IMG/VR virus record: IMGVR_UViG_3300025870_000004
Location: 28,687-92,686 of that record
DNA length: 64,000 nt
DNA from: a virus
Reading direction: 5' to 3' (one strand)
Within the stretch, counting starts at the first letter, position 1; each line of letters starts with the position of its first letter. The notes under the pieces are model-generated. The model worked only from the letters and a program-made list of their open reading frames with translations, had not been told where the DNA came from and did not search any database. Positions 8,864 through 16,220 of this stretch are shown here, piece by piece. The position numbers and the translations under genes were made by a program.

Positions 8864-9057
8864 TATGCCTCTCGCATGACAATTTGATAAACCATTTTGA
8901 AACTAACTTTGCATTAATGCAACATTTCAAATACTCATTATCAGATTTAGAATTCATGTTACCGTGGGAGAGAGAGGTTTACTTGTCAATGTTAAAAGAA
9001 CATCTGAAGGAAGAAGAAGAACGACTGCGTAAACAAGAACAACAAATGAGAATGTAA
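8860..9057 (+). CDS. 51: gp51-like hub assembly frame, expressed by frameshift from gp26
   Basis: In the -1 frame after the T8 run the product reads LVCLSHDNLINHFETNFALM, then a helical segment with YSLSDLEFMLPWEREVYLSM and a charged Glu/Arg/Gln tail. This matches my memory of the gp51-type sequence that follows gp26 in marine T4-like phages. The similarity begins before the only internal Met, so a fused product is more likely than independent initiation. The stop overlaps the ATG of the tape measure gene (TAATG). T4 gp51 is needed catalytically for hub assembly. Confidence 0.55.
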   Translation, partial: LVCLSHDNLINHFETNFALMQHFKYSLSDLEFMLPWEREVYLSMLKEHLKEEEERLRKQEQQMRM

Positions 9058-10658
9058 TGGCAGAAGCAACAATAACAGACCTAATCCTCACGATTCGTGA
9101 AGAGAATGAAAAGGGTAGAGATGAGACGAAGAAGAATACGTCTCAGATTATTACTCTGAACAAAACATTCTCAGATTACTTCACTATGTTGAAACGTCAA
9201 GCGTTGGATGTAGAAGAATCAAGACGGGATGCTGATAAAGGTATGTCAACTGGTGGAACTGTTGCGGCAAAAACACCTAAATCCGATTCATCTGGTGGGG
9301 GATTTCTTGGTATGGTCGCCGCTATTCTTGCAGCGGGTGGCGCACTTGTATTTGGTTTTGTTGAAGGTTTTGTTAATGCAACAAAAGATATAATCAAACT
9401 CATACGAATCATATTCAAACCAATTACAAAACCAATCGTTGCAGCGGTTCGTCTATTAATGGGCGCATATGCAAAGGGGATAAAAGCTTTAATTAACATT
9501 ACCAGATTGGGTATGTTCAAAGCTTTTGGTTTGGGTGTTGATGGTAAACCCGTTGTTGCAACAAGTAAATTTATGAAAGGACTCCTAAAAACACCTAGTG
9601 TTATTGGACAAGCGTTAAATGGTCTTGGACGTGCTTTTTCATTTCTTGGTCGTGAAGCTTCAAAACCATTTAAGATGTTATTCTTTGCTACACAAGCAAC
9701 AGGTAAACTTATTTCAAATGTTTTATTTAGACTTAGATTTCTATTCAGTAAACTGACTGCTCCACTCAGAGGTATATTCACTAGCACAAATCAATTCATC
9801 AAAGATATAAAAGAGTTGGGCACAAGATTCGGAGCAGTCTTCAAAACAGCTCGGGATGGAACAAAATCCGCTGGGGTGATAGGTCAGTTTTTCTCTGGTA
9901 TCGGTCAAACATTTAAGACTATTGTCAGCGCGGTCAAACCATTACTAGGTGTTTTCCGTCTCATTGGTCGAGTAGTATTCTTTCCACTAACTATTATCAT
10001 GGGTATTTTTGACGGTATCAAGGGTGCAATGGCCGGAGCGCAAGAAGAAGGGATATTAGGTGGCATTCTTGGTGCAGTAGGTGGTATCTTTGGTGGACTG
10101 ATTGGTATGCCTCTTGACCTATTGAAATCCGCAGTGGCGTGGATTGCTGGTAAAATGGGATTTGAGAATGTAGAAGAAACATTGAAATCATTTTCGTTCA
10201 AAGATATGTTCTTGAATCTGTTTATCGGTATCGCTGGTATGATTAATACCTTCGTTGATAATATCACATCATCGTTTCAAGATGGCATCGGTTCGGGTTT
10301 GTCTATGGTTTTAACATATTTGAAGAGAATGCTTTTATTCCCTGCGGCTGTCGCCGCTGGTGGCGTTGCGGCATTAGCGGCCGCATTGCCAGGCGGTAAA
10401 TCTCCGTCTGAAGCATTTTCAGATGCATTTAATGCCACCTTCAAACTTGGCGAAGGTAGTGTTCTTCCATCACCATCATCTAACACATCGGGTAGTGAAA
10501 TCAGTTCTCAAGTAAATGATAATGCATCGACACGAAATGGTTTCCTTGCTGGACAGTCATCAACACAAGTCATAGACACGAGTCAACAGAACAATGTCAA
10601 CATAACTCAGACTCAAGATGTTGCTGCAACCGACGATACCGACAAGAAGCCTAATTAA
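9057..10658 (+). CDS. Tail tape measure protein (gp29-like role)
   Basis: 533 residues: a helical charged N-terminus, then Gly/Ala/Phe-rich hydrophobic stretches (GMVAAILAAGGALVFGF near 85; further ones near 300, 340, 385 and 445) and a low-complexity Ser/Asn/Gln tail ending in DDTDKKPN. This alternation of amphipathic and membrane-like helices is typical of tape measure proteins. It directly follows the gp26/gp51 pair, the arrangement seen for tail chaperones and tape measures in other long-tailed phages. It is shorter than T4 gp29 (about 590). The call is from composition and context. Confidence 0.6.
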   Translation: MAEATITDLILTIREENEKGRDETKKNTSQIITLNKTFSDYFTMLKRQALDVEESRRDADKGMSTGGTVAAKTPKSDSSGGGFLGMVAAILAAGGALVFGFVEGFVNATKDIIKLIRIIFKPITKPIVAAVRLLMGAYAKGIKALINITRLGMFKAFGLGVDGKPVVATSKFMKGLLKTPSVIGQALNGLGRAFSFLGREASKPFKMLFFATQATGKLISNVLFRLRFLFSKLTAPLRGIFTSTNQFIKDIKELGTRFGAVFKTARDGTKSAGVIGQFFSGIGQTFKTIVSAVKPLLGVFRLIGRVVFFPLTIIMGIFDGIKGAMAGAQEEGILGGILGAVGGIFGGLIGMPLDLLKSAVAWIAGKMGFENVEETLKSFSFKDMFLNLFIGIAGMINTFVDNITSSFQDGIGSGLSMVLTYLKRMLLFPAAVAAGGVAALAAALPGGKSPSEAFSDAFNATFKLGEGSVLPSPSSNTSGSEISSQVNDNASTRNGFLAGQSSTQVIDTSQQNNVNITQTQDVAATDDTDKKPN

Positions 10659-10682
10659 AAAAGGGTGACCGAAGCCACCCTT
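10657..10682 (-). terminator. Rho-independent terminator for gp32 (bidirectional hairpin)
   Basis: On the minus strand a GGGTGGC stem closes on a TTCG tetraloop with GTCACCC and is followed by six T residues. It lies between the convergent tape measure and gp32 genes. On the plus strand the same hairpin lacks a clean T run (TTTCTC), so termination there is weaker. Confidence 0.8.
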
Positions 10683-10708
10683 TCTCATCATCCATAGGAG
10701 AATGAATC

Positions 10709-11629
10709 CTAGTCTTCCGCAGCGAGTTTCGCGAAGTAAGACAGTGTGTCATCATCGTCATCGGTTGATGCAATGACAGGTTCAGGCGCAGACTGAATGA
10801 CTTGCGGTTCTGTTGCTTTTGGTTCAACAGTCTCGGCAGTCTGTGTCAGTGCTTCGTTCTTGACAGTTGAACCACCACCTGTTGCTTGACCCAGAACAGT
10901 TTCGAGACGTGCTTTCAACTCATCATAGGTTTTGTAACTTGATGCATCGGTGAACTCAGTGACCTCGTGCAACTGATTGTAAGTTGCTTCGAGTTTTGTC
11001 TCATCAGCATCGAACAATGATGTCTGTGCTTTGAACTCTGACTTGTCATAGTTACGATATCCTGCAACGTTACGAATCTTCAGTTGGAAGTTCGCACCAG
11101 CCCAGAAGTCAAACGGATTGATTGGTGTTTCGCCAGGAAACTCTGGTTGCATCTTGTCCATAACCTTATCAAAGATTTTCTTACCATAGTCATACAGGAA
11201 TACCTTACCCTCATTCTGAGGATTGGCAGGGTCACTGATAACAATGATGTTAGAGACGTGATGCAGACGGCGTTTCTGTTTACGCGCAGTTTCTTTGTCT
11301 TCCTCGATACCAGAGTTCCAAAGGCGTGAGTTGTATTCACTCACAGGGTCATTGTTACCCAGAGTAGTCAGAGACTTCTCAACATACCATTGACCAGTCG
11401 GGCCTTTGAAGAAGTGGTCGAAGTAACGAACCCACGGGAGTTCCTGACCTTCGACAGCAGGAAGAAAACGAATCTCTGCGTATCCGTTACCAGCGTCATC
11501 GACAGTTGGTTTCCAGAAACGTAGGTCTTCATATTTGTTTTTGGTTTGTTTTGTGCCAGACATTTCTTGGGCAGCAGATGCCAGTTTAGAAATATCAGGA
11601 CGATTAGATTTTAGATTTGCAAAAGACAT
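10709..11629 (-). CDS. 32: Single-stranded DNA-binding protein gp32
   Basis: 306 residues. The N-terminus holds a LAST-like basic segment (KLASAAQ), the core includes LRFWKPTVDDAGNGYAEIRF, EYNSRLWNSG and FWAGANFQLKIRNVAGYRNYD, and the protein ends in an acidic tail (STDDDDDTLSYFAKLAAED) as used by gp32 to contact replication partners. The zinc site of T4 gp32 is lost: the segment SLTTLGNNDPVSEYN has no cysteine. A strong sigma70-like promoter precedes it and a terminator follows, so it is a single-gene unit. Confidence 0.92.
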   Translation of the reverse strand: MSFANLKSNRPDISKLASAAQEMSGTKQTKNKYEDLRFWKPTVDDAGNGYAEIRFLPAVEGQELPWVRYFDHFFKGPTGQWYVEKSLTTLGNNDPVSEYNSRLWNSGIEEDKETARKQKRRLHHVSNIIVISDPANPQNEGKVFLYDYGKKIFDKVMDKMQPEFPGETPINPFDFWAGANFQLKIRNVAGYRNYDKSEFKAQTSLFDADETKLEATYNQLHEVTEFTDASSYKTYDELKARLETVLGQATGGGSTVKNEALTQTAETVEPKATEPQVIQSAPEPVIASTDDDDDTLSYFAKLAAED

Positions 11630-11667
11630 ATTTGTATTCTCCGTATATTTGCGTATTATGTGTATTC

Positions 11668-11696
11668 ATTGTATCATAATATAGTGTATTTGTCAA
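11668..11696 (-). promoter_or_regulatory. Sigma70-like promoter of gene 32
   Basis: Minus strand TTGACA, 17-base spacer, TACAAT; followed by a leader with GGAG before ATG at 11629. Fits host RNA polymerase recognition for early expression. Confidence 0.8.
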
Positions 11697-11705
11697 TACA
11701 TTTAT

Positions 11706-11981
11706 TTATTCGGATAAGGATTTTGAGTTACCCTTATCCAGATAATTGAGTTTCATTGCTTCCATCTCAATTCTCTGCTTAATTGATGTGGAGAGATATT
11801 TCTTCACATCTTCAACCTCTATCGTATTTTCTAGACAGAGGTGAATTACAGCGTCCATATAGGACAGACTGTCTTGTTTAACGGTGTCCTCAATCATACG
11901 AGAGAACTTCTTCTTACTTAGAAAGTTTGCCTCCTCGTTTGAGTCAGAGTCAACACCACCAATAATTAAATCAACCTTCAA
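11706..11981 (-). CDS. 33: Late transcription co-activator gp33
   Basis: 91 residues, acidic and helical. YMDAVIHLCLENTIEVEDV and IEMEAMKLNYL match the conserved region of gp33, which joins RNA polymerase to the sliding clamp and works with gp55 at TATAAATA promoters. Position beside gene 32 is as in T4 (32-59-33). It overlaps the upstream gene by 11 bases. The presence of several TATAAATA boxes in this window fits a gp33/gp55 system; gp55 itself is not in the window. Confidence 0.75.
   Translation of the reverse strand: MKVDLIIGGVDSDSNEEANFLSKKKFSRMIEDTVKQDSLSYMDAVIHLCLENTIEVEDVKKYLSTSIKQRIEMEAMKLNYLDKGNSKSLSE
11712..11739 (-). other. Inverted repeat at the end of gene 33
   Basis: GGATAAGG and CCTTATCC form a perfect 8-base stem over the last codons of gene 33. 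No T run follows on either strand, so it is a weak terminator candidate or an mRNA end-stabilising hairpin upstream of the gp32 promoter. Confidence 0.4.
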
Positions 11982-12426
11982 GTTCTTCTTTCAACTCCTT
12001 AGACCACATACCAACATCATCATACCAGACACCGATTGTGCGTTTCACTTCACCGTATTCATCATAAGCTTTCGCAAGACAACGATATTTAATTTTACTC
12101 TCACGGTCTTCTCCATAACGAAAGTCTAACCAGACACCAGTGGTAAGGTATTTTTTCATATTATAGATGTAGACTTCAAGGTCTTTGTATTGGGCTCTCT
12201 CAGTATACTTAATAGATTTCTTGAGATGCCTAATACCTTTTAGTTCCAACTCACAGGACTTAATCCATTGCTTCACTTTCTTCCAATGAAGGTAATAGTC
12301 TTCAGGAAGGTCACGAATAGTCTCGTGAACTCCCATCCGACCATCATGGCCACGTGCTTCCCGTGCTTTTGCAAGACGTTCAGACGCAGCCTTCTTCTGT
12401 TCCGCAGTGAGTTTTCTCTTTGCCAT
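11971..12426 (-). CDS. Conserved phage protein of unknown function
   Basis: 151 residues, basic N-terminus (AKRKLTAEQKKAASERLAKAREARGHDGRMG as a helix-forming tail) followed by a Tyr/Trp-rich body (DYYLHWKKVKQWIKS, TTGVWLDFRYGED). Genes of this type sit beside gene 33 in marine T4-like phages as far as I recall. No catalytic motif is seen. A 14-base palindrome (12427-12440) lies just before its ATG. Confidence 0.6.
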   Translation of the reverse strand: MAKRKLTAEQKKAASERLAKAREARGHDGRMGVHETIRDLPEDYYLHWKKVKQWIKSCELELKGIRHLKKSIKYTERAQYKDLEVYIYNMKKYLTTGVWLDFRYGEDRESKIKYRCLAKAYDEYGEVKRTIGVWYDDVGMWSKELKEELEG

Positions 12427-12429
12427 ACA

Positions 12430-12696
12430 CTATATAGTGTCGAAAGTTTGCAAAGTATTTACACGGAAAGAACGCCACCCTTCTACATCAAGGTCATAGA
12501 CACGAACAGTTTCTTTCTTTTCATTAGCAACAACCTGAGTAGGTTTATGTTCATCAGGGATAAACTTCTCATTCAGTGTTGCTCGCATGTTGCGAACTTG
12601 GCCATCTTTCACTTTGATGAAAGACAGACGCACAATATTTTGTTGTAGTGTATCCATCACACTATCATATGTAAAATCAATTCCAGTCATTGTCAT
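12430..12696 (-). CDS. SH3-like barrel protein (WYL_2/DUF2693 type)
   Basis: 88 residues. The layout VRLSFIKVKDGQVRNMRATLN followed by VRVYDLDVEGWRSFRVNTLQ resembles the small phage WYL_2 family, Sm/SH3-like barrels of unknown role that may bind nucleic acid. Two close ATG codons (12696, 12690) are possible. The start overlaps the end of the small upstream gene. Confidence 0.55.
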   Translation of the reverse strand: MTMTGIDFTYDSVMDTLQQNIVRLSFIKVKDGQVRNMRATLNEKFIPDEHKPTQVVANEKKETVRVYDLDVEGWRSFRVNTLQTFDTI

Positions 12697-12838
12697 ATCC
12701 TACTGTGTCTTGATAAGAGTTGGTAACACCAATCTCATCGAAATAATCTTTTGTGTCGTTCCAATACAGAACGTCACGGTTATCATAGTCACCTTCGAAC
12801 AGGTCTTCAGCAACTTTCTTCTTTGGGTGGTTCATCAT
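12677..12838 (-). CDS. Small acidic protein, unknown
   Basis: A 53-residue frame from ATG at 12838 (or 12835) that fills the gap between two genes, overlaps both, and has no stop. The product is acidic with a central DVLYWNDTKDYFDEIG segment. It is supported by exact tiling (ATGATGA with the upstream stop, overlap with the downstream start) rather than by similarity. Confidence 0.5.
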   Translation of the reverse strand: MMNHPKKKVAEDLFEGDYDNRDVLYWNDTKDYFDEIGVTNSYQDTVGYDNDWN

Positions 12839-13038
12839 TCATCATTCTCCAATTCTGTAGGTGTCCAGATTTTATTGTTTACATCAAAATCGAAAGACCA
12901 ATCCATAAACTGTTGATATCTCATCCAAAAGAAATACGAAATATTTTCAGTCGGTGGCCAATTTGATAATGACCAATCTGATAACTTATACATAAAGTCG
13001 CCAATGTAATAACAGATATAAGCCAACATTGTTTTCAT
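12835..13038 (-). CDS. Small Trp/Tyr-rich protein, unknown
   Basis: ATG at 13038 overlaps the stop of the upstream gene (TAATG), so the shorter 67-residue reading is chosen over an upstream start. Residues 1-17 (MLAYICYYIGDFMYKL) are hydrophobic and could insert in or lie on the membrane; the rest is rich in Trp and acidic residues. No family recognised. Confidence 0.5.
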   Translation of the reverse strand: MKTMLAYICYYIGDFMYKLSDWSLSNWPPTENISYFFWMRYQQFMDWSFDFDVNNKIWTPTELENDE

Positions 13039-13577
13039 TATGCACACTCCTTCCACCAATCAGGTTCATCACGGTTTGTCCATTTAGCAAATGAACGTTT
13101 CTCATTCAAGTAGTAGAAGCGATATGCATCTACTGGGTCTTCGCGTTTGCAATAGTCAGGCATTGCTTGAGCGAATTTCGTCAATCCCACTTTGGGGATG
13201 TTCTTTGGTATGTTTAGTAGTATATCAGATAAACGAGTGTCTGTCAAGTGAAATTTACCATACCGATGAGTATATTCTTTACACGCACTACGAAAGTGAC
13301 GATACAACCAGAAGTAGTTATCATCAGACTCACGCAACCAGATGTTACTTGGATGATTGACATGAGATGCCTTGTAGAGTTGATTGTCAAGTGTTGGATG
13401 TTTCCAACGAGCAATCTTACGACCATTCGCAGTCTTACCATAATAGTGTTCACCATCAAGCACACGGTGTGCGGTTGACATTAGTTGAGCATACTCGACA
13501 ATCATTTTGACAACATGTTTGTCAAGCATCATCTGGGCTGCCTTGATAGGGTCATTGTCTAGGTGAAAGATATTCAT
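13038..13577 (-). CDS. Conserved phage protein with DKHVVKM motif, unknown function
   Basis: 179 residues from ATG at 13577, which overlaps the stop of the small gene upstream. The N-terminus NIFHLDNDPIKAAQMMLDKH followed by VVKMIVEYAQLMSTAHR is a pattern common in many phage and some bacterial hypothetical proteins. Conserved His residues (DKHV, STAHR, WKHP, HVNHPS) suggest a metal or nucleic-acid site. Function unknown to me. Confidence 0.6.
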   Translation of the reverse strand: MNIFHLDNDPIKAAQMMLDKHVVKMIVEYAQLMSTAHRVLDGEHYYGKTANGRKIARWKHPTLDNQLYKASHVNHPSNIWLRESDDNYFWLYRHFRSACKEYTHRYGKFHLTDTRLSDILLNIPKNIPKVGLTKFAQAMPDYCKREDPVDAYRFYYLNEKRSFAKWTNRDEPDWWKECA

Positions 13578-13717
13578 TTCGATAAACACCCCACGATTTG
13601 TTTGACTGTGTTGACTTCACTGAGATACTCATAGGCATTCGCACAGTGATTATAACTGGTGAACTCCACGACTTCGACACTACCTGTCATCGTAAATAAA
13701 ACTAGAAAATACATCAT
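13574..13717 (-). CDS. Small protein, unknown
   Basis: A 47-residue frame (ATG at 13717 or 13714) that tiles exactly: its start overlaps the TGA of the upstream gene and its TGA overlaps the ATG of the downstream gene. It starts MMYFLVLFTMTG, a short hydrophobic stretch, and continues with SYNHCANAYEYLSEV. No family recognised. Confidence 0.5.
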   Translation of the reverse strand: MMYFLVLFTMTGSVEVVEFTSYNHCANAYEYLSEVNTVKQIVGCLSK

Positions 13718-13977
13718 GCCAAATTCTCAATCTCTTTTAATACATCAGCAACTTCTTGAAAGGTCAAATGACCAATCACATCATCAGCGATAGTTGTATT
13801 GTAACACAAGTTTCCATTAATGTCAAGCACCGCGACTTCGAAAAGTCCATCGGTGTTGCCATACGAACTCTGATTACAAATCACAGATGCACCATACCCA
13901 TTATCAAAAGTATATGTATTCTGATACTGATTACGTTTCCTTATCGACACATGACTTACATTACGCTCCGACTGCAT
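13714..13977 (-). CDS. Conserved small phage protein, unknown
   Basis: Start chosen at ATG 13977 because GGAGGG lies eight bases before it; an upstream Met would overlap the neighbour further. The 87-residue product has the block FDNGYGASVICNQSSYG, then GLFEVAVLD and a DDVIGHLTFQEVADVLKEI tail, a layout I recall from hypothetical proteins of marine T4-like phages. Likely early. Confidence 0.55.
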   Translation of the reverse strand: MQSERNVSHVSIRKRNQYQNTYTFDNGYGASVICNQSSYGNTDGLFEVAVLDINGNLCYNTTIADDVIGHLTFQEVADVLKEIENLA

Positions 13978-14209
13978 TGTAGTAACCCTCCGCTTTGACA
14001 CGAAACTTCGCTTCATTCATAATCTGTTCTTTGACGAACAACTCTGAGCCTGTGAACCACGCACACGCATCCTGCATGTCGTTGAACTCAGCAATCGGAA
14101 TGACCGTATCAATCGGGTCTTTCCAGTTGTCCATGCCTTCTGTGAGAGTGTCAAACTTCTCACGGAGAACATCGATACGTTCATCAGTAGCAAATGTCAA
14201 TAACGCCAT
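13961..14209 (-). CDS. Small protein, unknown
   Basis: 82 residues, overlapping both neighbours (one base upstream, 17 bases downstream). Contains CAWFTGSELF and a C-terminal KFRVKAEGYYNAVGA. No motif recognised. It is the second gene of the operon that begins at the promoter near 14443. Confidence 0.5.
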   Translation of the reverse strand: MALLTFATDERIDVLREKFDTLTEGMDNWKDPIDTVIPIAEFNDMQDACAWFTGSELFVKEQIMNEAKFRVKAEGYYNAVGA

Positions 14210-14415
14210 TACAGAACCTCCACAACCATTTTGATAAAGTCTTCTAGGGGCATATGAACTTCCCAGTCTTTTAGACCCTCAACCGTAACATAGTCACGGC
14301 GGTCACTGCCAGTGCCAGGCCCATCAAGGACACCAGTGAGTGTGACAGTCTTCTCAACCGAACCCGCAACAGGCTCCCATGCATTCACAACAATTTGTTT
14401 ACCAATCAATTCCAT
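14209..14415 (-). CDS. Small beta-rich protein, unknown
   Basis: 68 residues, first gene behind the promoter at 14443-14471, with AAAGGA ten bases before ATG. Alternating hydrophobic pattern (KQIVVNAWEPV, KTVTLTGVLDG, YVTVEGL) suggests a small beta barrel. No family recognised. Confidence 0.55.
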   Translation of the reverse strand: MELIGKQIVVNAWEPVAGSVEKTVTLTGVLDGPGTGSDRRDYVTVEGLKDWEVHMPLEDFIKMVVEVL

Positions 14416-14442
14416 AATCTTTTATCCTTTCGACTATACTTG

Positions 14443-14471
14443 ATTATTACATATCTCGCGGAATTTGTCAA
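14443..14471 (-). promoter_or_regulatory. Sigma70-like early promoter
   Basis: Minus strand TTGACA, 17 bases, AATAAT, then CAAGTATAGT and a purine-rich leader. It lies directly after the TAA of the gene at 14475. Confidence 0.7.
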
Positions 14472-14474
14472 GCA

Positions 14475-14729
14475 TTATTTGTCCCACTTAGAGAAGTCCC
14501 ACCTGCCATCGAATGGTAAGTTCAATCCCCATTGACCCCTCTTATTGTATTTGTAGTTAGAAATATGCATCTTCAAAATGTTAGCCTTCTCCCAGTCTTT
14601 ATTCTTCCGTGCCACTCTCAGTTCTTCATTCAGATTCTTCCAGATACGCTTATTCGCTGCTTTACGCTCCGCCTCTAAACTCTTGAGATGGTCTCTGTGT
14701 TGCTTCCATTCGTGCCATATATACATCAT
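14475..14729 (-). CDS. Small basic helical protein, unknown
   Basis: 84 residues, rich in Lys, Arg, Trp and Glu; residues 10-55 form a likely long helix (KSLEAERKAANKRIWKNLNE). Possibly a nucleic-acid-binding or coiled-coil protein. Own promoter upstream and AGAGGAA ribosome site. Confidence 0.5.
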   Translation of the reverse strand: MMYIWHEWKQHRDHLKSLEAERKAANKRIWKNLNEELRVARKNKDWEKANILKMHISNYKYNKRGQWGLNLPFDGRWDFSKWDK

Positions 14730-14754
14730 AATGTATTCCTCTCATCTATAACTT

Positions 14755-14783
14755 AATATAACCTATTCCATCGAATAAGTCAA
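14755..14783 (-). promoter_or_regulatory. Sigma70-like early promoter overlapping a stop codon
   Basis: Minus strand TTGACT, 17 bases, TATATT. The TGA inside TTGACT is the stop codon of the gene at 14780-15043. Confidence 0.7.
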
Positions 14784-15043
14784 GCATTATTTAGAATTTC
14801 ACCGACAATCTCACGGTCAATGTTATTACCACCACCCCACCGATGCGTTCCATCTTCATAGAAGAAACGCTCATCGTTGCCTTGCAATTGCAAGCCACGC
14901 TGAGGTTGACTCTCATCGTCACCTTGCAAGTAGGTCAACATCGCACCCCAAATCTGGTCACGAGTTGCATGGTCACCGAAAGAACTCTCACAGAAGTTAA
15001 CGAAGGCAACTTGCTCGTGAAGGCTAATAATTTGTGCAGTCAT
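14780..15043 (-). CDS. Small protein with WGGG-DRE-VG-IL motif (paralogue of 38371-38625)
   Basis: 87 residues from ATG 15043, chosen over an upstream TTG because AGAGAGGAA precedes it at normal distance. The C-terminus HRWGGGNNIDREIVGEIL is repeated in the product at 38371 (QWGGGDSVDRENVGNIL), and the N-terminal layout (residues around FVNFCESSFGDHATRDQI versus FVDYCHMFYGEHGFATKQQI) also agrees. Both are behind the same promoter type. Function unknown. Confidence 0.6.
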   Translation of the reverse strand: MTAQIISLHEQVAFVNFCESSFGDHATRDQIWGAMLTYLQGDDESQPQRGLQLQGNDERFFYEDGTHRWGGGNNIDREIVGEILNNA

Positions 15044-15072
15044 AATGTATTCCTCTCTCAATCTCTATATAC

Positions 15073-15101
15073 ATAATACGACAAAAAACATCTTTTGTCA
15101 A
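15073..15101 (-). promoter_or_regulatory. Sigma70-like early promoter
   Basis: Minus strand TTGACA, 17 bases, TATTAT, leading into AGAGAGGAA and ATG 15043. It is back to back with the plus-strand late promoter at 15114. Confidence 0.75.
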
Positions 15102-15113
15102 GCGTTTTTTTCA

Positions 15114-15121
15114 TATAAATA
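15114..15121 (+). promoter_or_regulatory. T4-type late promoter
   Basis: Exact TATAAATA followed by a short leader with AAGGAG before ATG 15140. It opens the plus-strand unit 15140-17757. Confidence 0.75.
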
Positions 15122-15139
15122 GAAGAAAAGGAGACTGAC

Positions 15140-15409
15140 ATGTCTGACGAACTATTTGATTTTGGGTTTACCCTAGTAGATGAGAATGAACTGGAAGCAG
15201 TCCAGACTGCCACCGCACAGGTCGCATCGGTGTCCTCTAACGTGGAAGAGACCCAAGAGAAACTCAATAAACTCTATAATGCAATCCAACCGTTGTTGAA
15301 CAACCTGAAGTTGAATCCTGAAAAGGAATACATCCTATGGCCTAATCGCACGGAGAAGATTGAACAGTTCGAAGACCATATTCAATCAATCTATCAAGGC
15401 GATAAGTAA
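15140..15409 (+). CDS. Conserved late protein of unknown function, coiled coil
   Basis: 89 residues, acidic. Starts SDELFDFGFTLVDENELEAV, a sequence type I recall as widespread in marine T4-like phages, then a heptad region with ETQEKLNKLYNAIQPLLNNL. It is first behind a late promoter with an ideal ribosome site, so a virion or assembly role is plausible. The stop overlaps the next ATG by one base (TAATG). Confidence 0.6.
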   Translation: MSDELFDFGFTLVDENELEAVQTATAQVASVSSNVEETQEKLNKLYNAIQPLLNNLKLNPEKEYILWPNRTEKIEQFEDHIQSIYQGDK

Positions 15410-16218
15410 TGTTTCTTTATAGAACACAACCGAAATCAACTAGTGAATATAACATCATTAATCTGAAAAGAAAACAAGAAATGATGCATGAACTTCTGAT
15501 AGCATCGCGTTATAAATCAAATCATCGTCAGAGAAAAAGAAATGATTTTATAACTTTGTTAACTGATGGGTGTTTGTTAGATGGTATGTTGACACTTGCT
15601 GGTTATGACAATATTCTTGTTGTCACATCGTTTGAGGACAGGAACTATGACCGATTGAGAGATAGAACTCAGAGACCAGTCAATAGTGCAGGCGACCATA
15701 TGTTCCCTATTGTCAATAGTATGAACGGTTCTCATGGTAACATATATGCTACCTCAGTGCCTAATGGTGATAGTTTCTTTACTCACCTATATGGCCACTA
15801 TAACATCAACATGGTTGATTGTGACAGTTATTTCAAAGTCGATAATGATTTCAAATTGAGAAATGTGAGTGTGAAGTTTGACGCTGTGGTTTTGTTGGGA
15901 TGTGAGTCGATAAAGAAAGGTAATTTCCGTGCAAGTGATGTGAAGGCAAAGTTTGCGAAATACTGTATAGAAGACTTTGATATGATTGATGTGTATCGTG
16001 GTGACCGCAGAAAACTTACAGGTGGAACAAAGTCTATCACTGACACGAAGAAAAAAATGATTGAATGTGTCAACACTCCAATACGAGTTTATGATGAGAA
16101 AACTAGACTCAATGTAACAAAAGATGATGCAAATTGGCAGAGAACAAGACCGTGGTTACAATACATGAGATTGGCAATGAATATTGAGTCGCTGCAAAAC
16201 TACTACAAGGTTTATTAA
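15409..16218 (+). CDS. Unknown protein, member 1 of a tandem paralogous pair
   Basis: 269 residues. Aligns by eye with the next gene over most of its length: YDNILVVTSFEDRNYD versus YQNILIVPTFRDDKHE, GDHMFPIVN versus ASHLYPIIN, VKFDAVVLLGCES versus VEFDAVLLLGVDE, and CIEDFDMIDVYRG versus CVENFDVIDDFVR. The FDAVVLLG strand followed by a helix looks Rossmann-like. No metal or nucleotide motif is clear. Expressed late, after the coiled-coil protein. Confidence 0.55.
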   Translation: MFLYRTQPKSTSEYNIINLKRKQEMMHELLIASRYKSNHRQRKRNDFITLLTDGCLLDGMLTLAGYDNILVVTSFEDRNYDRLRDRTQRPVNSAGDHMFPIVNSMNGSHGNIYATSVPNGDSFFTHLYGHYNINMVDCDSYFKVDNDFKLRNVSVKFDAVVLLGCESIKKGNFRASDVKAKFAKYCIEDFDMIDVYRGDRRKLTGGTKSITDTKKKMIECVNTPIRVYDEKTRLNVTKDDANWQRTRPWLQYMRLAMNIESLQNYYKVY

Positions 16219-16220
16219 TT

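Noticed and set aside
12427-12440. Perfect palindrome ACACTATATAGTGT
   Set aside because: Short and in a gene gap near the ribosome site; could be an operator, but a single copy with no matching site elsewhere gives no support.
13038-13577. Pyrimidine-dimer glycosylase (DenV-like) assignment
   Set aside because: The start MNIF looks similar in style, but the conserved residues of that family are not visible.
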